A stretch of DNA of 64,000 nt from NCBI RefSeq assembly GCF_014217685.1, contig NZ_CP043653.1:2856419-2920418 (forward strand), in the 5' to 3' direction. The notes beneath the pieces were generated by a model. It worked only from the letters and a program-made list of their open reading frames with translations. It was not told where the DNA came from and made no database searches. Shown here piece after piece: positions 44,063 through 55,404 of this stretch; positions within the stretch are counted from its first letter, which is position 1, and each line of letters begins with the position of its first letter. A program made the position numbers and the translations under genes. Source of the stretch: Glaciihabitans sp. INWT7. GTDB taxonomy: Bacteria > Actinomycetota > Actinomycetes > Actinomycetales > Microbacteriaceae.

Positions 44063-44575
44063 GTGACATCCGCTGAACTGGCTGCGCGGCAGGCACCCCT
44101 CGTGTCGGATGACGCGCATCTCCTCGGCGAGCCGGGGAGCCCCACGCGCCTTCTGGCGCGAGCCCTCCACCATCTCGACATCGAGCATCGTCGCATCCGT
44201 GGGGTCTTCGCCGACTCTCTCGGGGTGAGCGCCTCGGAATTCAACGCGCTGATGCATCTGGGCGAGATCGGCGAGGTCACTCCCAAGGCGCTGGCTCAGG
44301 AGCTCGGCCTCACCACCGGCGCGATGACCGCGATGGTCGATCGACTCGAGGCGTCTCGATTGGTCTTACGTCGCCCGAACCCGGACGATCGCCGATCCCT
44401 CTACGTGCGCCTGTCGCCCACTGGCCAGGAGGCACGCGAGCACGTCTATCGCCGCTACTTCGAGGCCGTGTCGCACGCCGACGGCACCTGGCGACCAGAC
44501 GATACCGCCTCGGCAATCGATGCGCTCGAGCACATTGCGCAATCGATCCGCAGCACCATCAGCGTGACGGAGTAG
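44063..44575 (+). CDS. MarR family transcriptional regulator
   Basis: A 170-residue winged-helix regulator. Recognition region LTTGAMTAMVDRLEASRLVLR and wing NPDDRRSLYVRLSPTG are typical of MarR. The GTG at 44063 has GAAGGAACC ahead. It is transcribed from a possible TAGGCT -10 near 44022. The gene is convergent with guaA (stops 2 bp apart), so its target is not obvious from context. Confidence 0.9.
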   Translation: MTSAELAARQAPLVSDDAHLLGEPGSPTRLLARALHHLDIEHRRIRGVFADSLGVSASEFNALMHLGEIGEVTPKALAQELGLTTGAMTAMVDRLEASRLVLRRPNPDDRRSLYVRLSPTGQEAREHVYRRYFEAVSHADGTWRPDDTASAIDALEHIAQSIRSTISVTE

Positions 44576-44577
44576 GG

Positions 44578-46159
<1,582 letters not shown>

Positions 46160-46164
<5 letters not shown>

Positions 46165-46615
46165 GATTCGTTACCTCCGAGGGGGCGGCCGGAGCCGGGA
46201 CGGCCTGTTCGAGCTCGGCGAGCTCGAGACGCACGCGACGCGTGATGAAGTGCTCGACGATGAAAGACAGGAACGGCACGACCCCACCGAGCGCGATCTG
46301 GATGAAGCGCAGGAAGGGCCAGCGCATGAAGCTCCACAGGCGGAAGTCGGCGAAGAGATAGACCACGTACAACCAGCCGTGCGCGATGAGGATGCCGGTG
46401 GAGAGGTTGATCGCGCGAACCGTGCCATCCGGAACCAGGGCGATGAAACCCTGGCTGCCCCCGAGCTCGATCTCCCGCTGGATCGGCGAGTACTTGAGCA
46501 CCATCTCGAGCACCAGCAGCAGCAGCAGTGTTCCGGTGACATACGCGGACACCCGGTACCATTTCACCGCTCCGCGGATCTTCGGGATGTCGGACAGTCG
46601 GGGTCGAAGCGCCAT
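46160..46615 (-). CDS. DUF3817 membrane protein
   Basis: A 151-residue protein with three to four hydrophobic helices and the DUF3817 features [21 protein letters not shown] and [16 protein letters not shown]. Function unknown; the domain is common beside guaA in actinobacteria. The ATG lies six bases after TAAACT (46622-46627), which overlaps the end of SURF1, so an internal promoter may drive DUF3817-guaA. Its stop overlaps the putative ATT start of guaA. Confidence 0.85.
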
Positions 46616-46619
46616 GGGC

Positions 46620-47447
46620 CTAGTTTACGTGCGCAGCTTGGGCGTCCGCCGCGCCTCCCTCGACCGCTACGCCCTCTGCGGCCTCCTCGCGCTCACGCTC
46701 CCAGGTGTCGCGCACGAGGCGGTACCAGAGGAAGATCGCGAAGCCGGCGAAGACCACCCATTCGACCGCATAGAAGACGTTGAGCAGGTTGACCTCGACA
46801 TCGGAGGAAGGCTTCGGCGAATCGATCTTGGCGAGACCGGCGGCGGGATCGGCCGCGGTGAGGTAGCCGCCATAGACTCCCGCGACATCCGGTGTCTTCC
46901 AGGTGTTGAGGAACGCGCCGGGCGTCATCGTGGAGAGCTTGCCGTGCTCGAAGTCGCTGTCCTGCGGCCCCTCGGCGGGGATGTATCGCCCCTCGATCGG
47001 CACCACGGCGACACTCGACTGTTTCTCCAGAGTCTTCATTGTGGATACCGCACCCGCGCGGTCCGCGGACCAGCCGACCGCGACGGCCAGCCCGGCCGAG
47101 GTACCGGAGTCGAGCGCGGCCGAGAAATGGCCGACCACCCAATACCCGGCGGTCGCCTTGTTCAGCCGATCGCTCACGATCGAATAATCCCCCGCATTCC
47201 AGCGGCCAGACGCGGTCACCAACTGCGCGTTAGCACGATCTGAGACGGGAGACTGTGGCTTCGCCACATCCTCCAACGGCACCGCGGTCTCGGTGTCTCG
47301 CTCGATCACCGTACCGGTGGCCACCGCGCGGGCGAGCTGCCACTGGCTGAGCCCGGCGAATCCGGCCGCGACGATGAGCGCCAGAGCGAGGGCGCCGATC
47401 CACCGTGGTCGGCGGGCGACGCTCCATACCGTTTCTGTCTCGGTCAT
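46620..47447 (-). CDS. SURF1 family cytochrome oxidase assembly protein
   Basis: A 275-residue protein with one transmembrane helix at each end (about 17-35 and 225-245) and a central extracytoplasmic domain, the SURF1 layout. Seen: LSQWQLARA, VTASGRWN, YWVVGHF, VAVGW, EGRYIPAEGP and NVFYAVEWVVFAGFAIFLWYRLVRD. SURF1 helps insert heme into cytochrome c oxidase subunit I. It begins four bases after the K+/H+ antiporter gene. Confidence 0.88.
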   Translation of the reverse strand: MTETETVWSVARRPRWIGALALALIVAAGFAGLSQWQLARAVATGTVIERDTETAVPLEDVAKPQSPVSDRANAQLVTASGRWNAGDYSIVSDRLNKATAGYWVVGHFSAALDSGTSAGLAVAVGWSADRAGAVSTMKTLEKQSSVAVVPIEGRYIPAEGPQDSDFEHGKLSTMTPGAFLNTWKTPDVAGVYGGYLTAADPAAGLAKIDSPKPSSDVEVNLLNVFYAVEWVVFAGFAIFLWYRLVRDTWEREREEAAEGVAVEGGAADAQAAHVN

Positions 47448-47451
47448 GCTG

Positions 47452-48804
47452 TCAATATTCCGGATCCCTCATGCGTTCGGCCTGCGCGTCAGACTGTTGC
47501 ATCGCCTGCTCGATCAGCCGGTCGGCTGCGGTCACAGCGTGCTCCGGCTCTCCGGCATCGAGACCGGCAGTCGCGGCTTCGACCAAGGCGATATTCTCCT
47601 CCGCCATGATGGGAATCGGCTTTGCGGCGGCTTTCTTCTTCTTCGTGCGCAGCACGACCGCGCCGATCTTCTCCGAGTTCGCGGCGAGGATAGGCCCCAT
47701 GATCGACATCACGAGCACATAGAGTCCCGCGAACGGCACGATCCGGCTGTCGAGCCCCGCGCTGATCGAGAGTGTCGCGAGGATGAGGGCGAATTCCCCG
47801 CGGTTCTGCAGGATGACAGTGGCGTTGATCCCCGCCTGCGGACCGAGCTTGTTGAGCCAGGCGACGAACTGCCCCGCGAGCACGTTCAGCACCACCGTCA
47901 TCACGACGGCGCCGGCCACCGGTACGAACACCGACGGGAACTCCCCGATGTTCAGCGTGAGACCGAAGTTGAGGAAGAAGAAGGCGCCGAAGACATCCCG
48001 CATCGGCAGGGAGAGATGTTCGATCTTCGAGCGGTACTTCGTGGCGCCCAGCACGAGACCGATCAGGAACGCCCCGATGGCATCCGTCACGCCCAGCAGT
48101 TCCCCGATGCCGCCGAAGGCGACCGCGAGCCCGAAGAACAGGATGGTGAAGAGCTCATCGTCCTTGGTGCGGAAGAGTTTCGAGACCCACCTGCCACCCC
48201 AGCGCGCGATGGTGAACATCACGACGAGGAAGAGGAATGAGATCCCCAGCTTTCCGACCACCGGCCAGATCGCCGTCTCGCCGCTCAGGACGACGCCGAC
48301 GATCGCGAGGTAGATCGCGATGAAGATGTCTTCGACCACCGTGACGCCCAGGATCATCGGGGTCTCGCGATTGGGCAGCCGATTGAGCTCGATCAGGAGC
48401 TTCGTGACAATGGCGCTCGAGGAGGTCGCGGTGATGCCGGCGATGATCAGCGCCTCGCGGGTGCCCCAGCCGACCCAGAATCCGAAGGCGAGGCCCACGG
48501 CCATGTTGACGAGGATGTACGAGCCGCCCGAGACGATCAGCTTGCCGGCGTTGCCGAAGAACTCGTCCTGGTCGAACTCCAGACCGAGATTGAACAGCAG
48601 CAGGATCAGCCCGAAGATCGCGATGAGCTCGATCTGGCCGGAGTCGAAGTTGAGCGGGAACCATCCGGTGTGCGGGCTCGCCAGCAGACCGACCAGCATG
48701 TAGACCGGGATGGCGGGAAGGCCGATCAGCTTGCCCAGCCTGCCGAACACGTAGGCGATGATGAGGAGCGCCCCGAGAATCGCGAGCTCTTCACCCAGAT
48801 GCAC
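47452..48804 (-). CDS. khtU: K+/H+ antiporter, CPA2 family (KhtU-like)
   Basis: A 450-residue cation:proton antiporter of the CPA2/KefB type with about 12-13 helices and the conserved FNLGLEFDQDEF and ATSSSAIVTKLL segments. It lacks the C-terminal TrkA-N domain of KefB/C. The adjacent TrkA-C-type protein two bases upstream makes it a KhtTU-like pair, which expels K+ (or NH4+) under alkaline or electrophile stress. Name by analogy with Bacillus. Confidence 0.85.
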   Translation of the reverse strand: MHLGEELAILGALLIIAYVFGRLGKLIGLPAIPVYMLVGLLASPHTGWFPLNFDSGQIELIAIFGLILLLFNLGLEFDQDEFFGNAGKLIVSGGSYILVNMAVGLAFGFWVGWGTREALIIAGITATSSSAIVTKLLIELNRLPNRETPMILGVTVVEDIFIAIYLAIVGVVLSGETAIWPVVGKLGISFLFLVVMFTIARWGGRWVSKLFRTKDDELFTILFFGLAVAFGGIGELLGVTDAIGAFLIGLVLGATKYRSKIEHLSLPMRDVFGAFFFLNFGLTLNIGEFPSVFVPVAGAVVMTVVLNVLAGQFVAWLNKLGPQAGINATVILQNRGEFALILATLSISAGLDSRIVPFAGLYVLVMSIMGPILAANSEKIGAVVLRTKKKKAAAKPIPIMAEENIALVEAATAGLDAGEPEHAVTAADRLIEQAMQQSDAQAERMRDPEY

Positions 48805-48806
48805 GG

Positions 48807-49358
48807 CTAGCCTCCGGGCGGTGCGTCGACGGGCGTCGGACCGGCGGGCGTCCGCGCGGCGAGCGTCAGCTCACCCGTGCGGTAGAAATTGAAGGCCTTG
48901 TTCACCTTCTCCGGGGAGCCGGCGACCACGAGGGTGTCGCCGGGGAAGACCTTGAAGTCCTCGGCCGGAACCGGATTCGCCGATTCACCACGCACCACCG
49001 CGACGACCGTGAGTCCAACCACACCGTGGGAGGCGAGGTTACCGAGTTGCTGGCCCGCGATGTGGTCGTCGTAGTCGACAGTGAACCAGTCGATGGAGAG
49101 ACCCGGGATCTGGTCGAGCTTGTCGAGGCCCTCGGTGATGCGGGTGCCGCCGAGCAGTTCGGCGAGAGTGTGAGCCTCGTCTTCGCTCAGGCGCAGGGAT
49201 ACCTTGCTGGCATCGGATCCGTCTTCTTCGTCGGCGAAGGTGATCAGATCGCTGTGACCGGAACGGTGGGTGATCACGCCGGCCTTGCCGCCGTCGGCGG
49301 TCACGAAGGTGTGGAGCACACCAACACCGGGGAGTTTGACCCGTCGAACATCGACCAT
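48807..49358 (-). CDS. khtT: TrkA-C regulatory subunit of the antiporter (KhtT-like)
   Basis: A 183-residue cytoplasmic protein with an N-terminal domain of about 90 residues and a C-terminal TrkA-C (RCK_C) domain (VVGLTVVAVVRGESANPVPAEDFKVFPGDTLVVAG). KhtT proteins gate KhtU through bound nucleotide and pH. The ATG at 49358 is preferred over the open frame to 49436, with AAAGG nine bases ahead; TAGACT near 49400 may be its -10 box. It ends two bases before khtU. Confidence 0.85.
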   Translation of the reverse strand: MVDVRRVKLPGVGVLHTFVTADGGKAGVITHRSGHSDLITFADEEDGSDASKVSLRLSEDEAHTLAELLGGTRITEGLDKLDQIPGLSIDWFTVDYDDHIAGQQLGNLASHGVVGLTVVAVVRGESANPVPAEDFKVFPGDTLVVAGSPEKVNKAFNFYRTGELTLAARTPAGPTPVDAPPGG

Positions 49359-49454
49359 CGTGCTGACCCTTTCACCGACCGGACAATCAGGGGCCAGTCT
49401 ACCGGGGCGCCCCTGGACGACCCCCGGAGGGGCCATCCGAAGGGCGGACGGGAC

Positions 49455-51185
49455 CTACTTGCTCGAGACGATGTCCGGGGCCTCGAGCCGCACGCGGTCG
49501 GCGGATTCGTCGTCGGGCTCGAGCTGGCTGTCGCGCTCGGCCTGCACCCGCTTGAGGTAGTTGTTGGTCTCCGCCTCCACCCTCGCGGCGTCCCAGCCGA
49601 GCACATCGCCCATCAGCTTCGCCGCGACCGGGGCTGCGGAGATGCCGCGGTCCCAGGCCTCGATCGAGATGCGGGTACGGCGCGCGAGCACGTCCTCCAG
49701 GTGGAGGGCGCCCTCGTGGGTGGCCGCGTACACGACCTCTGCTTCGATGTAGTCGTCGGCGCCGGGCAGCGGGGTGTTGAGCGACGGCGTCTCCCGGATG
49801 AGATCGAGCAGCTCATCCGTCATCACCCCATAACGGTTGAGGAGGTGCTCGATGCGCACCTTGTGCACGCCGAACGCCCGGGCGATCTTCGCCCGCTTGT
49901 TCCACGCCGCCTGATATCCCTCTGCGCCGAGGAGAGCGATGTCCTGGGTGACGCTCTTGGGCACGTTCGCGTCGAGAGCGGCGGCGGCGGCATCGATCGC
50001 ATCCTTTGCCATGATGCGGTAGGTGGTCCACTTGCCTCCGGCGACCACGACGAGCCCGGGCACGCTGTGCGCGACAATGTGCTCGCGGGAGAGTTTGGAG
50101 GTCTGGTCCGATTCCCCGGCGAGCAGCGGACGAAGGCCGGCGTAGACGCCTTCGACGTCGTCGCGCGTCAGCTTCACCGCGAGCACGTCATTCACGTGCT
50201 GGAGGATGTAGTCGATGTCGGCCGCGGTCGCAGCCGGGTGCGACTTGTCGAGGTGCCAGTCGGTGTCGGTCGTACCGATCAGCCAGTGACGACCCCACGG
50301 GATCACGAAGAGCACACTCTTCTCGGTGCGCAGCAACAGGCCCATGCTCGACTGGAAGCGGTCCCGCGGCACCACGAGGTGCACGCCCTTTGAGGCCCGC
50401 ACCTTGAACTGGCCGCGCTCGCCCACCATGGACTGCGTGTCATCCGTCCACACACCGGTCGCGTTGACGACCTGCTTGGCGCGGATCTCGAACTTCTCGC
50501 CGGTCTCGAGGTCGTGCGCGTTGACGCCGACCACCCGCTCGCCCACCTTGATGAAGCCCTCGACGCGCACCCGGCTGGCGACGTGCGCGCCGTAGAAGGA
50601 TGCCGTGCGGGCCAAGCTCGCCACATAGCGTGCGTCGTCCACCTGGGCATCGTAGTAGGTGATGCCACCGACGAGCGCGTCGTTCGACAGGCTCGGGATC
50701 GAGCGCATCACCTGGGTCTTGGAGAGGTGACGGTGATGCGGCACACCGGGCGGTCGACCGCCGGTGTAGCTGAAGATGTCGTAGAGCAGCATGCCCGCGC
50801 CGATGTAGAGACGCTCTATGACGCGCTTCTTGAGCGGGTAGAGGAAGCGCACCGGCTTCACGAGATGAGGGGCGAGCCGCTGCAGCAGAAGGCCACGCTC
50901 GATGAGAGCCTCACGCACGAGCCGGAAATCCAGCTGCTCGAGGTAGCGGATGCCGCCGTGCACGAGCTTCGACGACCGGCTCGACGTGCCGCTCGCCCAG
51001 TCGCGCGCCTCGACCATGCCCACGCTCAGACCACGGGTCACGGCGTCGAGGGCACTGCCCGTTCCGACGATCCCGCCCCCCACGACGAGGATGTCGAGTT
51101 CCTTCTCCTTGAGCGCAGTGATCGCATCAGCGCGCTCCTCCGGTCCCAGTTTCGATGAGCGGGTTACCGTCTTGAGCCTGGCCAT
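49455..51185 (-). CDS. glpD: Aerobic glycerol-3-phosphate dehydrogenase
   Basis: A 576-residue FAD enzyme oxidising glycerol-3-phosphate to dihydroxyacetone phosphate and passing electrons to quinone at the membrane. Seen: DILVVGGGIVGTGSALDA (FAD), GTSSRSSKLVHGGIRYLE, GTTDTDWHLDK and VVVAGGKWTTYR. The C-terminal DAO_C domain is present. ATG has GGAGG seven bases ahead. It can use glycerol-3-phosphate from the glycerophosphodiesterase at 41-42 kb. No glpF or glpK is next to it. Confidence 0.95.
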   Translation of the reverse strand: MARLKTVTRSSKLGPEERADAITALKEKELDILVVGGGIVGTGSALDAVTRGLSVGMVEARDWASGTSSRSSKLVHGGIRYLEQLDFRLVREALIERGLLLQRLAPHLVKPVRFLYPLKKRVIERLYIGAGMLLYDIFSYTGGRPPGVPHHRHLSKTQVMRSIPSLSNDALVGGITYYDAQVDDARYVASLARTASFYGAHVASRVRVEGFIKVGERVVGVNAHDLETGEKFEIRAKQVVNATGVWTDDTQSMVGERGQFKVRASKGVHLVVPRDRFQSSMGLLLRTEKSVLFVIPWGRHWLIGTTDTDWHLDKSHPAATAADIDYILQHVNDVLAVKLTRDDVEGVYAGLRPLLAGESDQTSKLSREHIVAHSVPGLVVVAGGKWTTYRIMAKDAIDAAAAALDANVPKSVTQDIALLGAEGYQAAWNKRAKIARAFGVHKVRIEHLLNRYGVMTDELLDLIRETPSLNTPLPGADDYIEAEVVYAATHEGALHLEDVLARRTRISIEAWDRGISAAPVAAKLMGDVLGWDAARVEAETNNYLKRVQAERDSQLEPDDESADRVRLEAPDIVSSK

Positions 51186-51219
51186 CTCTGCCTCCGTCAG
51201 TCGTGCTGGTTGTTCGGTG

Positions 51220-52338
51220 CTACTTCTGGTAGGGCGCGACCACCACTTCGACCCGCTGGAATTCCTTGAGGTCGGAGTACCCGGTGGTCGCCATCGATCG
51301 GCGCAATGCGCCGACGAGGTTCACGGTGCCATCCGCAACTGTGGATGGGCCGAAAAGAATCTGTTCGAGGGGCGCGACCTGGCCGACTTCGACCCGGTTG
51401 CCGCGCGGGAACTCGCTGTGGTGCGCTTCCGCACCCCAGTGCCATCCGCCGCCCGGAGCCTCGGTGGCGCGTGCGAGCGTCGAGCCGAGCATCACGGCAT
51501 CCGCTCCTACCGAGAACGCCTTGGCGATGTCGCCGGAGGTTCCGAGCCCGCCGTCGGCGATCACGTGAACGTAACGCCCGCCGGACTCGTCCATGTAGTC
51601 GCGGCGTGCGCCCGCGACATCCGCCACCGCGGTGGCCATCGGAGCGTGGATGCCGAGGCTCGCGCGCGTCGACGACGCCGCTCCCCCGCCGAAGCCGACG
51701 AGCACACCCGCCGCTCCGGTGCGCATCAGGTGAAGCGCGGGAGTGTATCCGGCGGCTCCACCGACGATCACCGGCACGTCGAGCTCGTAGATGAATTTCT
51801 TGAGGTTGAGCGGTTCCTGGTTCTGCGAGACGTGCTCGGCGCTCACGGTCGTACCGCGGATGACGAAGAGGTCGACTCCGGCCTCGACGACAGTCTTGTA
51901 GAGCTCCTGGGTGCGTTGCGGTGAGAGGGCAGCGGCGACCGTCACTCCGGCGGCGCGGATCTCGGCCAGGCGGGAGATCACGAGCTCCGGCTTGATCGGC
52001 TCCGCGTAGATCTCCTGCATCCGGCGGATTGCCTGCGCATCAGGAAGCGCGCGGATCTCCGCGAACAGCGGTTCCGGGTTCGCGTAGCGCGTCCAGAGCC
52101 CCTCGAGGTCGAGCACACCCAGTCCGCCGAGCTTGCCCATGAGGATCGCCGTGGCGGGAGAGACGACCGAGTCCATCGGAGCCGCCAGGAACGGGATCGA
52201 GAACTGGTAGGCGTCGATGCCCCAGTTGACCGAGACATCCTGGGGGTCCCGAGTGCGTCGATTCGGCACGATGGCGATGTCATCGAAGGCATACACCCGG
52301 CGAGCGCGCTTGGCGCGGCCGATTTCTACGTCACTCAC
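51220..52338 (-). CDS. guaB3: GuaB3 family IMP dehydrogenase-related protein
   Basis: A 372-residue (beta/alpha)8 protein of the GuaB3 group, without CBS domains. Motifs: AFDDIAIVPNRRTRDPQDV, SIPFLAAPMDSVVS, VHVIADGGLGTSGDIAKAFSVGADAVMLGS and LVGALRRSMATTGYSDLKEFQ. In the active loop the Cys of IMP dehydrogenase is Ser (GAASSTRASLG), so it may not act as a normal IMPDH. The GTG at 52338 lies seven bases after TAGGGT (52346-52351), fitting a leaderless mRNA. Paired with guaB, as in other actinobacteria. Confidence 0.92.
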   Translation of the reverse strand: MSDVEIGRAKRARRVYAFDDIAIVPNRRTRDPQDVSVNWGIDAYQFSIPFLAAPMDSVVSPATAILMGKLGGLGVLDLEGLWTRYANPEPLFAEIRALPDAQAIRRMQEIYAEPIKPELVISRLAEIRAAGVTVAAALSPQRTQELYKTVVEAGVDLFVIRGTTVSAEHVSQNQEPLNLKKFIYELDVPVIVGGAAGYTPALHLMRTGAAGVLVGFGGGAASSTRASLGIHAPMATAVADVAGARRDYMDESGGRYVHVIADGGLGTSGDIAKAFSVGADAVMLGSTLARATEAPGGGWHWGAEAHHSEFPRGNRVEVGQVAPLEQILFGPSTVADGTVNLVGALRRSMATTGYSDLKEFQRVEVVVAPYQK

Positions 52339-52483
52339 GGGTCCAACCCTACCCGGGGTGCGCGGCTGGGGTAGCCCTCGGCAGTGCGGGTTGGTGGGTG
52401 ATGATGGCGACCGTCGGTCTCCGGCATCCGTCGCGGCGGGAGACCCGCGCGCTCCCGGACTCTCAACGCCCTCGCGGACGGAG

Positions 52484-53446
52484 TCACACATCCCTCCACG
52501 ACGTCATAGCCCCGCCGCGAGGGACACCGGCCTGCAGCAGCATCCGCTCGAGTCGCACAGGAGCTTCCACATGTTCCGTGAGGATGCGGGTCACCCCGAC
52601 CTCCAGTGCGCGCAACCTGTCCTCCCGCTTCTTCTCCCTCCAGACGACATCTCCGGGGTCGCCCCTGGTGAATTCGTCCCTGGTGTACTTGGACTTACCG
52701 TCGAACTCCGCAGCCCTGCGAACCGAGCGCCAGAAGAAGTCGGGCTCGATCCTTCCTTGGGCGTCGACGAATTCGACCTGCAACTCAGGAGCGTCGAATC
52801 CCAGCAGATGGATGACGGAACGCGCCGTCGACTCCCCGAAAGAGTCCGACAGGCTGGTCGAGAATCCGATGCACCGCTGCAGGTGACGAATTCCGAATCG
52901 CGGATGGAGCCGATCCAGTTCCTCGACGAGCGCGGCCTTCTCGAGTGCCCCGGATCGCTTCCTCCACAGCACCCAGTCCAAAGAACCGATCGCTTTGGTA
53001 AAGCTGTGAGTGCGAGCGACATCGATTGCGGTCCGCTCGATCGATGTCACCGGGATTCCGTCCACCACCTGGATGGATGCCGTCCGGAATCCGCTTGCGG
53101 TCTTGCGCACTCCCGGCTCTGAGCGGCCGCCGCCTCTCCATTCATCGAGGATCGTGACCTCTGTCGGCCAGGCCTCATCGATGGGCATCCCCCAGACGGC
53201 TGCGGCAGAGACACCGGCCAAGGCAGCGGGCCGTTGCACGGCCGCCAGGGCAGCCCGCGCTCGGAGAAGGTGTCGTTCCCGTGTGTCAGCAGCGTCCCAG
53301 ACTGTCCGGGTGACGAACGCTCCACGGCGGAGTTTCACGAGTATCCCACGCTCGGCGTCGCGGCGAAGAGCTCTCGAATCGCCGAGCACGTCCCGAAGTT
53401 GGGTGAAGAGAATCAGTCCGTTGCGGCCGAGAGCGTCGTAGTCCAT
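52484..53446 (-). CDS. AbiEi-like protein with a nuclease-type C-terminus
   Basis: A 320-residue protein. The N-terminal part has a helix-turn-helix-like region and the layout of AbiEi antitoxin-type proteins found widely in Microbacteriaceae (RRDAERGILVKLRRGAFV, then ALAGVSAAAVWGMP). The C-terminal half carries IEPDFFW and EFDGKSKYTR, which fits a PD-(D/E)xK-like fold (DUF559 type). No AbiEii nucleotidyltransferase lies next to it, so it is an orphan and its role is unknown. It is inserted between guaB and guaB3, on the same strand. ATG at 53446 chosen over a longer frame by similarity of layout; no clear ribosome site. Confidence 0.65.
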   Translation of the reverse strand: MDYDALGRNGLILFTQLRDVLGDSRALRRDAERGILVKLRRGAFVTRTVWDAADTRERHLLRARAALAAVQRPAALAGVSAAAVWGMPIDEAWPTEVTILDEWRGGGRSEPGVRKTASGFRTASIQVVDGIPVTSIERTAIDVARTHSFTKAIGSLDWVLWRKRSGALEKAALVEELDRLHPRFGIRHLQRCIGFSTSLSDSFGESTARSVIHLLGFDAPELQVEFVDAQGRIEPDFFWRSVRRAAEFDGKSKYTRDEFTRGDPGDVVWREKKREDRLRALEVGVTRILTEHVEAPVRLERMLLQAGVPRGGAMTSWRDV

Positions 53447-53662
53447 GTGCAGAAACTGCCGTGAACCGGAATCGCGCGCGCCACGCCAGCGAAGTTCTGG
53501 GAGACTTCGCGAACATCCACCGCCTGTCGAGGAGGGGATAAGACGACACGGACGGCGACACGAATCCGTCCACGAGGCCGGCACGACTCCGGGAAGGGGC
53601 GTATCCCCCGCCACGGGTTCCGTCGCGACCGAGTTCGGGCCCGCGACCGCGCGCGCCCCGCG

Positions 53663-55237
<1,575 letters not shown>

Positions 55238-55288
55238 TTAACCGGTTAGACCTCGCGGCTATTCCACGGCCATAATGGGCCAACCACA

Positions 55289-55323
55289 GATTGTGTCCCT
55301 GACGAAACATGGGGGACACAATC
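55289..55323. promoter_or_regulatory. Inverted repeat between guaB and livH
   Basis: GATTGTGTCCC (55289-55299) and GGGACACAATC (55313-55323) are perfect 11-bp arms with a 13-base spacer, in the divergent gap between guaB and the liv operon. A smaller near-perfect hairpin follows at 55361-55381. Operator or RNA hairpin; not distinguishable here. Confidence 0.5.
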
Positions 55324-55404
55324 CGCCAGTAACGTCAACGACGACGTACGCCAGAACGGCCCGGGAACCCCTTTGTTCCGGCTGGCGCTCGTCTTGGAGG
55401 ATTC

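Noticed and set aside
52484-53446. Complete AbiE toxin-antitoxin pair
   Set aside because: Only an AbiEi-like protein is present; no AbiEii nucleotidyltransferase gene is found on either side.
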